This document shows, in pieces, positions 9,369-17,462 of a DNA stretch of 64,000 nt. Below the pieces are notes generated by a model. It was not told the DNA's origin. It saw only the letters and a program-made list of their open reading frames with translations, and made no database searches. Within the stretch, counting starts at the first letter, position 1. Every line of letters starts with the position of its first letter. Both the position numbers and the translations under genes were made by a program. The DNA comes from Maribacter flavus (GTDB taxonomy: Bacteria; Bacteroidota; Bacteroidia; Flavobacteriales; Flavobacteriaceae), in the NCBI RefSeq assembly GCF_008386635.1, contig NZ_VUOE01000002.1:943848-1007847 (forward strand). The letters are read 5' to 3'.

Positions 9369-9737
9369 ATGGATTTGATTGTTTCATTTAGTGTAACCAA
9401 ACTGTGGCCAACAGAAGAAGCCCAGAAAATGTTTGGTGATTTTTTAAGAAGTGATGAACAAATATTGAATGCCTATACCCACACCAGGGACAATATTGTT
9501 TTCACCAACAGACAATTGATCTGTTATGATGTTCAAGGGCTAACTGGTTCAAAAAAAGAATGGCGATTTTTCCCATATTCTAAAATCTCCTCATTTTCTA
9601 TAGAAAGTGCCGGTACATTTGATTTAGATACAGATTTCAAAATATGGGTTTCAGGAGTAGGAATGTTTGAGATGAAATCTCATAAAAACCTAAATATTAG
9701 AGCAATAGCTAAATTCCTAGCTAAGACCATAGGCTAA
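9369..9737 (+). CDS. PH domain-containing protein (bPH_1 type)
   Basis: 122 residues, no signal peptide. The pattern fits the small bacterial PH-fold family: LRSDEQILNAYTHTRDNIVFTNRQLICYDVQG, then KKEWRFFPYSKISSFSIESAGTFDLDTDFKIWV, then a C-terminal helix (NIRAIAKFLAKTI). Members are single-domain cytoplasmic proteins of unclear function. It lies 32 bases after the preceding exported-protein gene. Its stop codon abuts the end of the convergent nuclease gene. Confidence 0.75.
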   Translation: MDLIVSFSVTKLWPTEEAQKMFGDFLRSDEQILNAYTHTRDNIVFTNRQLICYDVQGLTGSKKEWRFFPYSKISSFSIESAGTFDLDTDFKIWVSGVGMFEMKSHKNLNIRAIAKFLAKTIG

Positions 9738-10550
9738 CTATTTATCAATTTGAAATTCCAGATGAACAGGCAAATGATCCGATAATTTCCTAGAGTCCTC
9801 CAGATTCTCACACACTTTTACAAAATCGATGACGCTACCCTTTTCTTTTCGTACCCCTCTATAAAAAATATTGTCTATGGGGTAGTTCAAATAGTTGTGC
9901 CCGTCGCAGGCATGCTTTAAGGTAGTGGGCTGATTGGAAATGGCCGACTTAAAACCAATGCCTTTAATTTCATTAAAGACGGCTTCATTTTCATCCACAT
10001 TAAAATCCCCGGCCAAAATAATGGGGTGATGGGAATCATTCTTCGCCAAATACGCTGAAATAGCGGCTATTTCAGCTTCCGGGTTTTTGTCGTGCGGGCG
10101 GGAATGAAAATTGAGGACGGTCACTTTTTCTCCATCCATATAGAAGTCCAAACAAAAGGGCTCCCTATCCACCAGTTTCGCCAAATCCTTGATCAGCGCT
10201 CCCCTATTCTTGATTTTTATATGCTTGGTTTTCCAAATAAAGGCATAGCGCTCGGTCACGTATTTGGAGCTGTTGGTGGGATCACTGATTACGTAGTCCC
10301 ATTGCGCACCTTTTCTATTTAATATATCCGACAATTTAGCCACGGCCTGTGCACCCCCATACCCTGCTACCACCTCTTGAATCGCTAGGATATCCGCATC
10401 ACGGACAATTTCAGCCATCTGTTCCAATTCCGCGCTATTCTTTGATTTTCCAAAATCTCGGATATTCCAAGAAACCAGGCTTATGGATTCTTGGGAATGG
10501 ATTCCAAAATGGACGAGTACTACTAAAATCAGTAGAAAAAGTTGCTTCAT
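9738..10550 (-). CDS. Secreted endonuclease/exonuclease/phosphatase (EEP) family protein
   Basis: 270 residues with a signal peptide (MKQLFLLILVVLVHFGIHSQ). EEP-fold motifs occur in order: SWNIRDFG (Asn), LAIQEVV (metal-binding Glu), NFHSRPHDK (His), AGDFNVDENE (Asp and Asn), PIDNIFYRG, and SDHLPV (catalytic Asp-His). That is a full active site of the DNase I-like superfamily, so a secreted Mg-dependent nuclease or phosphodiesterase is likely. A 5' fragment of the same gene with its upstream region recurs at 14155-14390. A palindrome at 10597 lies 46 bases upstream of the start. Confidence 0.85.
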   Translation of the reverse strand: MKQLFLLILVVLVHFGIHSQESISLVSWNIRDFGKSKNSAELEQMAEIVRDADILAIQEVVAGYGGAQAVAKLSDILNRKGAQWDYVISDPTNSSKYVTERYAFIWKTKHIKIKNRGALIKDLAKLVDREPFCLDFYMDGEKVTVLNFHSRPHDKNPEAEIAAISAYLAKNDSHHPIILAGDFNVDENEAVFNEIKGIGFKSAISNQPTTLKHACDGHNYLNYPIDNIFYRGVRKEKGSVIDFVKVCENLEDSRKLSDHLPVHLEFQIDK

Positions 10551-10596
10551 GGATTAGATTTATATAATCGAAAATAACCAAAATTCAGTTGGCTCT

Positions 10597-10612
10597 TTAC
10601 GGGTACCCGTAA
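10597..10612. promoter_or_regulatory. Perfect palindrome TTACGGGTACCCGTAA, candidate operator
   Basis: A 16-base perfect palindrome in the divergent region between the EEP nuclease (minus strand) and the TIR gene (plus strand). It is 46 bases upstream of the nuclease start. The truncated nuclease copy has a near-identical repeat at the same distance, so it belongs to the nuclease promoter unit. Confidence 0.5.
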
Positions 10613-10745
10613 TCTAAGGACATGACTTCTGTTTAAATTGCTTCGGTAAGTAAAATTAATTATAACCTGAATAATAGAAGCGGAAAGATGAGTATTGAAG
10701 AATCAGATAAATCCCCTTCGTAAATCAATAAAAAATAAAAGCACG

Positions 10746-11441
10746 ATGGCAAGATGTACAGCACCACACCGGGGACATAGAACAGCTAGCGGAAGGGCGA
10801 ATTGTCCTGCCTGCGGAGGACGAGGAGGATATAGTTCATATTCATCACCTTACTCATCTTACAGAAGTAATTATGGAAGTGGAAGCTTAAGTAGTGGAAG
10901 CATAAGAAATAAAAAAGCAAGTTGGTCAAGTCCTACATCAAGTGTCTACTATACTTCGGCAGAAATTCGAACTTTAACACCAGTTCGTGAAAATGTTGAA
11001 AAACGTGCTGTTATTCCTGACCTTCGAGATGTTTTTCTTTGTCACGCTTGGGATGACCGAAAAGACTCCGCAAAAGAATTACACGACTTACTTGAAGAAA
11101 ATGGTGTATCTGTATGGTTCAGTGAAAAGGATGTATTGTTAGGTTCATCTTTACTACGAGAAATTGATAAAGGACTTGCGAATTCAAGAGTCGGAATTGT
11201 TTTAGTAACACCAAATTTTATTAACCGAGTAAGAAATGAAGGAATTGCCGATAAGGAACTTTCTGCACTTTTAGCCCGTGATTTACTAGTTCCTATAGTT
11301 CATTACACAACATTTGAAAAGCTACGCGAAGTGAGCCCTTTACTAGGTTCAAGAAGCGGACTTGACACTAATGAAGAACCTATGAAAAAAGTGGCGTTGA
11401 AATTAGCGGAGTTAGTTAAAGTAGAAGAAGAAATAATTTAA
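10746..11441 (+). CDS. TIR-domain protein with Cys/His-rich N-terminus
   Basis: I prefer the ATG at 10746 (231 residues) over an upstream TTG at 10695. The N-terminus carries a small Cys/His group (MARCTAPHRGHRTASG.., CPAC) that could bind zinc, then a Ser/Tyr/Gly-rich linker (~28-70). Residues ~94-190 are a TIR domain: DVFLCHAWDDR..SAKELHDLLEENGVSVWFSEKDV..G..L..I..GL..S...IVLVTPNF, then KELSALL with a Glu at ~171 in the position of the catalytic Glu of TIR NADases. Bacterial TIR proteins of this kind are often NAD-cleaving effectors in anti-phage or stress responses. No obvious sensor partner is next to it. Confidence 0.8.
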   Translation: MARCTAPHRGHRTASGRANCPACGGRGGYSSYSSPYSSYRSNYGSGSLSSGSIRNKKASWSSPTSSVYYTSAEIRTLTPVRENVEKRAVIPDLRDVFLCHAWDDRKDSAKELHDLLEENGVSVWFSEKDVLLGSSLLREIDKGLANSRVGIVLVTPNFINRVRNEGIADKELSALLARDLLVPIVHYTTFEKLREVSPLLGSRSGLDTNEEPMKKVALKLAELVKVEEEII

Positions 11442-11507
11442 CCAAACAAAAAAATTTACACAATATAATTATGTGTAATTGAATGAACACTGCTAAAATA
11501 AGCAACT

Positions 11508-11903
11508 ATGCATGTACGAAATTGTTGTAAAACTGTTGAACCAATATTGGAAAAAACAGAAAAAATGAAAATCGGAAATAACTCGTTTGAGATAAGTACG
11601 AGTGAAAAAGATGCTATAATCATTCAAAGACATTTTGCAAAGCTTACGGCTATGGATTTGGAGATTCAGAAATTACCAGTACCCAAGAAACCAAATTGGT
11701 TGAACCTCGTAGTGCGATTTCTACGCTATTATCAACAAAATTTCTCGGAAAGATTAGGCAATAGATGTGTTTTTGACCCAAGTTGTTCAAGATATTCGGA
11801 ATTAGCTTTTAGAGAAAAAGGATTTTTTAAAGGACTTAAATTAACATTAAATAGACTTAAAAGATGCCAACCCAAAAATGGCGGAATCGATACACTGTAT
11901 TAA
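11508..11903 (+). CDS. yidD: Membrane protein insertion efficiency factor YidD family
   Basis: 131 residues as drawn; an ATG at 11565 is an alternative start. The C-terminal ~70 residues carry the family signature CVFDPSCSRYSELAFREKGFFKGLKLTLNRLKRCQP. It has three conserved Cys and the amphipathic helix that binds the inner membrane. YidD assists YidC-dependent insertion of membrane proteins. The N-terminal ~50 residues are an extension compared with the usual short form. Here the gene is away from rpmH/rnpA/yidC, its usual neighbours in many bacteria, so it may be an extra copy. Confidence 0.8.
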   Translation: MHVRNCCKTVEPILEKTEKMKIGNNSFEISTSEKDAIIIQRHFAKLTAMDLEIQKLPVPKKPNWLNLVVRFLRYYQQNFSERLGNRCVFDPSCSRYSELAFREKGFFKGLKLTLNRLKRCQPKNGGIDTLY

Positions 11904-11921
11904 TCAACTATACCATAATTT

Positions 11922-12110
11922 ATGCAATACAAAATAGAACAAATTGGAGCTGAATTTTCTAACAAGGCAATTACCGGACTTGAGGGTAGATTTAATAAAT
12001 ATTCGGAAAAAGGATATGAATTTCATTCCGTTTTTCAGGTTCAAAAACCTGGATGTTTAGGAATAGGTTCGCCTTCAATAACGTATTTAGCAGTTTACGT
12101 AAAAAAATAA
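11922..12110 (+). CDS. Small protein, DUF4177-like
   Basis: 62 residues. The pattern (M.YKIEQIGAEF..., LEGRFNKYSEKGYEFHSVFQVQ, ..TYLAVYVKK) matches the layout of small DUF4177-like proteins: a beta strand, a helix with Y.E.GYE, then two strands. It has no signal peptide. It lies 18 bases after yidD on the same strand and is probably co-transcribed. Family assignment by pattern only. Confidence 0.5.
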   Translation: MQYKIEQIGAEFSNKAITGLEGRFNKYSEKGYEFHSVFQVQKPGCLGIGSPSITYLAVYVKK

Positions 12111-12304
12111 AAGCCTTTACCTTCCTAGCTATAATTGATAACTAATTTATTTCTAAATTTATTTTTATTAACAAATATCACGGCTCAATTTCTCTCGGAC
12201 AATTTACCTTGGAGAGGTCCATAAAAAAACCAAAGCTCAAACTGATAGCCTAAACCTGATAATTAAAACTATAAGTAACTATTGTTTAATTCAAAATTAT
12301 AAAC

Positions 12305-13123
12305 ATGAGAGCAAAAAAAATAATCAAGCAATTAAGCTTTACCTTATTTTTAGGTGTTTTATCCATTAATTACTCCTCGGCCCAAAGTCTGAAAGAAATT
12401 AAAGCAATCAAACTAAAACTTCAGAAAGAAAATTTGAAAATGTTCTTTTTGGGGGCAATTTATTTCTGTTCCGATACTGATTTCGGTCAATTTCTAGATA
12501 ACCCTCGTTCCAACGAAGAATATAAGAATGGGGGAAATTGTTGTTCTGCCTCCGTTCCAAGTCCATATATCAATTTATCAGAGTATTATATTTATGCAAT
12601 GGAGGGTGACCGAAGTATTTTTGATAATCAGAATAATCCCTTCAAATTAAGAGAGGTGAGAAAAAATTGGGAACCAAGAGTGACAATGACTAATGATGAA
12701 GCAAAAAAAGTTGATCCTACCGAATTAAAGTTCAAAGATTACAGAGGTGCAACCATTAGTACTTACGATATGAAATCGGAACAAATTAAGTTTGGCGTTG
12801 GGCATTATGTTTTGGTCAGTTTTGCAGGTACTCAGGGGGATTGGCATGGAACAATAGACTTTAGATATAAAGGTGGTAAACATCCTATAATCCAAGGTTT
12901 TAGTTTGTCAATAGAGGAAGCGGAAAAGTTGTTTAAATATTTTGAAGAAAATGACAGCAATCCTGGGCCCTTTTCAACAAAGAATTTAAATACTATAATA
13001 ACATACTCATTCGAAAGACCAGATTATGATGATAGATTGAGTATGCTTGAAGTGAAGGTAAAAAAAGTAGAATATTTTTATCCTGATGGGTGGGATAAAA
13101 AAATTGGAGAAGTAATACTTTAA
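12305..13123 (+). CDS. Exported hypothetical protein
   Basis: 272 residues with a signal peptide ending near SINYSSAQ. The mature part contains a CC pair at about residue 80 and several Trp/Tyr-rich strands (FGVGHYVLVSFAGTQGDWHGTIDFRYKGG). No membrane segment after the signal. I do not recognise the family. The next gene, a putative lipoprotein, starts 18 bases downstream on the same strand, so the two may act together at the envelope. Confidence 0.6.
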   Translation: MRAKKIIKQLSFTLFLGVLSINYSSAQSLKEIKAIKLKLQKENLKMFFLGAIYFCSDTDFGQFLDNPRSNEEYKNGGNCCSASVPSPYINLSEYYIYAMEGDRSIFDNQNNPFKLREVRKNWEPRVTMTNDEAKKVDPTELKFKDYRGATISTYDMKSEQIKFGVGHYVLVSFAGTQGDWHGTIDFRYKGGKHPIIQGFSLSIEEAEKLFKYFEENDSNPGPFSTKNLNTIITYSFERPDYDDRLSMLEVKVKKVEYFYPDGWDKKIGEVIL

Positions 13124-13141
13124 TTATTAAAAGCGAACAGA

Positions 13142-14101
13142 ATGAAATCCGTCAAGTTTAGTTGTAAACTTTTATTTATGGTTTTCACAACATTGCCTTT
13201 GGCAATGTGTACTACCGATGAGAACCTTGCCAGTCAAGAAGAATCTGCAAAATTAGTTGAGCTTGAAAGTGTTCGTTCAATGTCCCCACACAACGCCTGT
13301 AATGGATTCACTCTAAACAAAGTGATAAACGATACATGGATTGAGGAAAACTATCCCAATGTAAACCTAACTTTGGGGTCTGCGGGTAGTAATTCCCGTA
13401 TCTTGGGAGAATTTGGAGCAAGTGATGCGGATTCCGAACTAGAATTCAGAATGGTTATTGCTCGAAAAAAAACGATTGACAAAAACAAAGAATCTTTCGC
13501 CAATGTAATTTACCGAAGCGATGGAAGATATAATGTATTGGACGCTGTAATGACCCAAACCGATTATTATTTTTATAAAAAAGGAGGAGGAACCCTTTTT
13601 ATTACGCAAGACAAAAAGTATAAAACGGAGCGTTATACTTTTGGAGATAGATATGTTGAAGGTTTTGCTTTTTCATCTGCTGCCCAATTTGCCTCTGATG
13701 GCAACAACCCTAAAGGTATAATTGACAAGGATGAAAGGTCTATTTATTATACTGAGGATGATGTTTTCTCTGCTGATGAAACCCAAACTATTCCAATGTA
13801 TTTATTTGTAGACTATAGAATGCTCATACAGTTACGTTTTCTTATTAAAAATGGTGCGCGTGACGTAAGTTTTATTGGATTAGATGCTGATGGGACAGAA
13901 ATACCAATTAACCTAACAAGTGATTCTAATCTGATTGCTCTATCAGAAGAATTTGAGTCCAAAAATATTGAAACACTCATTTTTACAGCAAAAGCGGACT
14001 ATCGAATTGATTATTTTAGAGGAATCATATTCTCCAATGAATCTGATGACAGTGAAATTCACTATATCGAATACAAATATGGTGACCCAATTTATAATTA
14101 G
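13142..14101 (+). CDS. Putative lipoprotein, unknown function
   Basis: 319 residues. The N-terminus fits a lipoprotein signal (..TTLPLAMC, Cys23) followed by a Glu/Ser-rich tether. The rest is soluble and strand-rich with no family that I recognise. It probably forms an operon with the upstream exported protein. After its stop there is a run of ten T's (~14121-14130), then the truncated nuclease copy. Confidence 0.6.
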   Translation: MKSVKFSCKLLFMVFTTLPLAMCTTDENLASQEESAKLVELESVRSMSPHNACNGFTLNKVINDTWIEENYPNVNLTLGSAGSNSRILGEFGASDADSELEFRMVIARKKTIDKNKESFANVIYRSDGRYNVLDAVMTQTDYYFYKKGGGTLFITQDKKYKTERYTFGDRYVEGFAFSSAAQFASDGNNPKGIIDKDERSIYYTEDDVFSADETQTIPMYLFVDYRMLIQLRFLIKNGARDVSFIGLDADGTEIPINLTSDSNLIALSEEFESKNIETLIFTAKADYRIDYFRGIIFSNESDDSEIHYIEYKYGDPIYN

Positions 14102-14154
14102 AAAATAACAGACTACTCCTTTTTTTTTTTAAGTGTTAGGTTTGGAAATTGATT

Positions 14155-14328
14155 TTATATGGTAACAAAAAGCCATTGTATAACAGTTTCTGCTATCAAT
14201 TCCAATTCCGCACTATTCTTTGACTTACCAAAGTCCCTGATATTCCAGGAAACGAGGCTTATGGATTCTTGGGAATGAATTCCAAAATTGACTAGCAATA
14301 AGAAAATCAAAGAGAAAAACTGCTTCAT
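14155..14328 (-). pseudogene. Truncated 5' copy of the EEP nuclease gene
   Basis: The ATG at 14328 opens MKQFFSLIFLLLVNFGIHSQ, a signal peptide nearly the same as that of the gene at 9738-10550. It continues with an identical ESISLVSWNIRDFGKSKNSAEL. Homology stops after AE(L/I), and 12 unrelated residues lead to a stop at 14155. The catalytic core is missing, so it cannot be active. Homology also covers the upstream ~70 bases including the palindrome, so promoter and 5' end were duplicated together. Confidence 0.8.
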
Positions 14329-14374
14329 GGACTTTAAATTTTCAATCGAAAATAACCAATAATCATTTGCTCCG

Positions 14375-14390
14375 TTACGGGAATCCGTAA
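14375..14390. promoter_or_regulatory. Inverted repeat TTACGG-GAAT-CCGTAA, candidate operator
   Basis: Third copy of the TTACGG(4)CCGTAA repeat, 46 bases upstream of the truncated nuclease start, the same spacing as at the intact gene. It also lies 56 bases before the + strand membrane protein at 14447. Confidence 0.45.
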
Positions 14391-14446
14391 ACAAAAGCAG
14401 GTTAAAAAACCTAGGTTTGAAATGAGTAGAAGCGAAAACTTTAGGT

Positions 14447-14824
14447 ATGAAGTACATTTTTAAAAATGAAATTATTAGTTACTTAAGCCTGGCAAGTTGT
14501 TTCCTGTTATTGCTTGCCATAGTACAAATGCCTTCCTATTACTATCAATTCTTAAGAATCTTTATAGTCATATCCGCCATAATTCTCGCTTTTAAAAACC
14601 ATAAAGTACTTTTCATGCTTCTTGCATTTTTACTAGTTGGTTACCTATTTAATCCGATAGTACCAGTTTACCTATATCAAAAGTCAATATGGATACCGGT
14701 GGATATAATATCCGCACTACTATTCTTGGTAAGCTCATTTGAATTAAAAAGGAAGAAAACCTTCATACCGTACAAAAACAGAAAAACTCAGAATAAATCA
14801 TACGGCAGAGATAAAATTTATTAA
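14447..14824 (+). CDS. Small membrane protein, DUF6804-like
   Basis: 125 residues with about four hydrophobic segments: SLASCFLLLLAIVQMP; FLRIFIVISAIILAF; VLFMLLAFLLVGYLFNPIVPVYL; VDIISALLFLVSSF. It ends in a basic tail. The PSYYYQFLR... and LFNPIVPVYL motifs resemble small DUF6804-type membrane proteins; assignment is by pattern. It precedes the TerB operon by 16 bases on the same strand and may be its first gene. Confidence 0.6.
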   Translation: MKYIFKNEIISYLSLASCFLLLLAIVQMPSYYYQFLRIFIVISAIILAFKNHKVLFMLLAFLLVGYLFNPIVPVYLYQKSIWIPVDIISALLFLVSSFELKRKKTFIPYKNRKTQNKSYGRDKIY

Positions 14825-14840
14825 CCAGTCAATAGTATAT

Positions 14841-15245
14841 ATGGAAAACTATCCGATTTCAGAAGAAGTAAAAAGTCATTTTTTAAGACTCTATCAGATA
14901 GCCTTAATAGATGACGACTTCAGCCCTTTGGAAATGAAATTATTATATCATTTCGCAGAGGAAAGAAATATTTCAAAAGAACAATTAGACGAAATCCTAA
15001 TTGCCAATCCTGGAACGGTGACCATTCCAGAAAGTATAGAGAAAAAAATAGAATATCTATATGACTTTGCCCTTATGATATGGGCAGATGAGGAAGTAAC
15101 CGAAGATGAATATGTTGCATTAAAAAAATACTGTAGAAAGTTTGAGTTTCTTGAAGAGAACATTGTACAATTAGCGGATTATCTCATTGCTTCCGCCAAA
15201 GAAGGCAAAAGTAAAGAAGCCATATTACTAGAATTAAATAATTAA
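14841..15245 (+). CDS. TerB-like (tellurite-resistance/DjlA-N fold) protein
   Basis: 134 residues, all helical and acidic. Two repeats have the TerB pattern: LRLYQIALIDDDFSPLEMKLLYHFAEERNIS and LYDFALMIWADEEVTEDEYVALKKYCRKF. Each places acidic residues after a hydrophobic helix, as in the metal-binding TerB fold. TerB-family proteins often work with membrane and vWA-domain partners. The next two genes are a membrane protein (7 bases downstream) and a lipoprotein with a vWA-like core, so this looks like a small Ter-type operon. Confidence 0.75.
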   Translation: MENYPISEEVKSHFLRLYQIALIDDDFSPLEMKLLYHFAEERNISKEQLDEILIANPGTVTIPESIEKKIEYLYDFALMIWADEEVTEDEYVALKKYCRKFEFLEENIVQLADYLIASAKEGKSKEAILLELNN

Positions 15246-15251
15246 TGTTTC

Positions 15252-16517
15252 ATGGGACTACTAAAAAGCATAGCTCAAATTAGACCGAGCAAAAAGACAG
15301 AGGAGTCAAAACCTAACCTAAATTTTGAAGAGGAAAAAGTAACCTACCATCAAGATGGATTTTCCACTTCCAAATCTTGTCAGGGAAGACCAGAAAATCT
15401 CCAATCGGGTTTGGAGGCCATTTATCACAAGTTTGAGAATAAGTGTCGTGAAGCGGAAATAGAACAAACCAAATTAAAACAACCCTATGAAACAGAATTA
15501 AAAGGAAAAAAAACCATTTTACTGAACAAAGGTGAAGAATTGTCAAGGGAGAAAAAAAGATTGGAAGATGTAGAGGAAAAAATAGAAAAACTTAAGAGCG
15601 ACATAGTGAATGTGCGGAGAAATCCCCATGATTATGGTATTCCCGTGGATAGACGATCATCATCTAAGTTTTGGATAGGTTTGGTGCTATTAGCCTTTTT
15701 GACTGTCTATACCTTTATCTTTTATATTTCTACTTCTTTCTCCGCCTTCTTCAGGACTTTTGATCCTTCTGTGGAACTTTTTGGTGGAATGTTCTACCCC
15801 CAGGCTCTTCAAGAAGCCTATGATGCTGGTTACTTGGAACTAGGTTTTATCCTCTTTATACCTTTTGTTTTCTTCGGATTAGGGTATTTAATCCATATGT
15901 TCTGGCATAAACCAACCGTTGGTAATATTATTAAAGTAGTAATGCTTTTCGTAACCACTTTCATTTTTGATGCCCTCCTGGCCTACCTTATTGATGAAAA
16001 GCTATACAACCTAAACAAAACATTCGAAGATCCAGACTTTTCCATATCCCTTGCATTAAGTAGTCCTAGTTTTTGGGTCATCATTTTCGCAGGCTTTGTA
16101 TCCTACGTTATTTGGGGGCTTGTTTTTGACTTCGTCATGAAAGAGCATTCGGACAGGGATAAAATTCAAAATTTTGTTGTCTCCCTAGAGCAGGAAATAA
16201 ATAATCATCTGCAAAGTATACAAAAATACAAGCAAATTATAGAAACGGTAGAGAACGTAATTAGCGATATAAAGGTTAGATGTACGGAATTGGAAAACAT
16301 AATTGAAGGGTTTATTCTTCCAATTCGAAATTACAAGGCCCTTTCCTCCGAATACCTTCAAGGTTGGCAAGAATGTATTTCTTCACAAATTGCTTTGGGA
16401 CATGATGAAACCAAGGCTTATTTAAATGAATGCAGGGCTGTCTATGATACCCATATAAAAGAATTGGATTTGGACACGGACACCTACCAGAATAAAGTTT
16501 ATTCCAAAACACTATAA
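15252..16517 (+). CDS. Membrane protein with flanking coiled coils
   Basis: 421 residues. N-terminal ~60 residues disordered, then a charged coiled coil (~60-120). Four hydrophobic segments follow: ~138-158, ~194-214, ~225-245 and ~270-293. A second coiled coil lies at ~305-365. I do not recognise a family. It is placed tightly between the TerB-like gene and the vWA-like lipoprotein gene (2 bases before it), so it may be the membrane scaffold of that operon (inference). Confidence 0.65.
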   Translation: MGLLKSIAQIRPSKKTEESKPNLNFEEEKVTYHQDGFSTSKSCQGRPENLQSGLEAIYHKFENKCREAEIEQTKLKQPYETELKGKKTILLNKGEELSREKKRLEDVEEKIEKLKSDIVNVRRNPHDYGIPVDRRSSSKFWIGLVLLAFLTVYTFIFYISTSFSAFFRTFDPSVELFGGMFYPQALQEAYDAGYLELGFILFIPFVFFGLGYLIHMFWHKPTVGNIIKVVMLFVTTFIFDALLAYLIDEKLYNLNKTFEDPDFSISLALSSPSFWVIIFAGFVSYVIWGLVFDFVMKEHSDRDKIQNFVVSLEQEINNHLQSIQKYKQIIETVENVISDIKVRCTELENIIEGFILPIRNYKALSSEYLQGWQECISSQIALGHDETKAYLNECRAVYDTHIKELDLDTDTYQNKVYSKTL

Positions 16518-16518
16518 A

Positions 16519-17442
16519 ATGAAAAAAATAATTTATCTATTCTCTTCGATCCTATTTACCATTTTTTGTGTTTCATGCAAATCGGAAGAAAACAGCACTC
16601 AAAAGAAAGACGAAAACCCCAGAACAGAGGCCACTGGTCCTTGCCCAAGGTATATTTTAGAAAACAAGAAGAACAATTTAAACATAAGCGTTTTTCTGGA
16701 TTTATCGGATAGGATTACCGAGCCAAAAATCATTCAAAAAGACATTGAGTATCTTCAAAGTATTTCCGAAGCTTTTACAGACCATGTAAAAACAAAAAAG
16801 CTTATTCTTTTACAAGATAAAATCCAACTCTATTTCAATCCAGAACCAACAAATAATGTAATAAACAATATTGCAGAAAAATTACATATTGAATTCGATA
16901 AGAACTCATCTAAAGCTAAAATTGAAGAAACCCAAAATCTGTATGCACAAGAGCCGTTGAAACTTTACGAGCTGGCACAGGCAGATTTTAAAGAAGCTAA
17001 GGACTATCCAGGATCAGACATATGGCGTTTTTTTAAAGATAATGTAAAAGACTATACCATAAGTGATTGCCACCGTAATTTACTAGTCATATTGACCGAC
17101 GGATATATGTATCATAAGAATACGCAGATGACGGAAGATAATAAGACATCATTCCTGACCCCTAATTCTTTGGCCAGACTACCATTAAATAATTCAGCTT
17201 TTGTAAAAACTATAGATGAAAAAGAGTTCGGCTTTATTAAAGCAACGGATGGGTTGGAAGATTTGGAAGTACTGGTAATTGGTATACATGATGCCAATCC
17301 AAATAACCCATATGCCATGGACATTATTAGGGCCTATTGGGAAAATTGGTTTACGGAAATGGGTGTAGAAACGTATAAAATTCAGAATGCGGATTTAGCC
17401 TCAAACGTGGATAAGGTAATTAAGAACTTTCTGAATCCTTAA
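16519..17442 (+). CDS. Lipoprotein with von Willebrand factor A-like core
   Basis: 307 residues. Lipoprotein signal (MKKIIYLFSSILFTIFCVSC, Cys20). The mature part starts like a vWA/Rossmann fold: NISVFLDLSDRIT, a variant of the DxSxS metal site. Later it has NLLVILTDGYMYH and LEVLVIGIHDANPN. The metal site is not canonical (DLSDR instead of DxSxS), so metal binding is unsure. It is the last gene of the TerB / membrane / vWA operon; the partnership with the TerB-like protein is inferred from neighbourhood and the known TerB-vWA association. Confidence 0.7.
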   Translation: MKKIIYLFSSILFTIFCVSCKSEENSTQKKDENPRTEATGPCPRYILENKKNNLNISVFLDLSDRITEPKIIQKDIEYLQSISEAFTDHVKTKKLILLQDKIQLYFNPEPTNNVINNIAEKLHIEFDKNSSKAKIEETQNLYAQEPLKLYELAQADFKEAKDYPGSDIWRFFKDNVKDYTISDCHRNLLVILTDGYMYHKNTQMTEDNKTSFLTPNSLARLPLNNSAFVKTIDEKEFGFIKATDGLEDLEVLVIGIHDANPNNPYAMDIIRAYWENWFTEMGVETYKIQNADLASNVDKVIKNFLNP

Positions 17443-17462
17443 CTTAAAAATACTCCAGAAAA

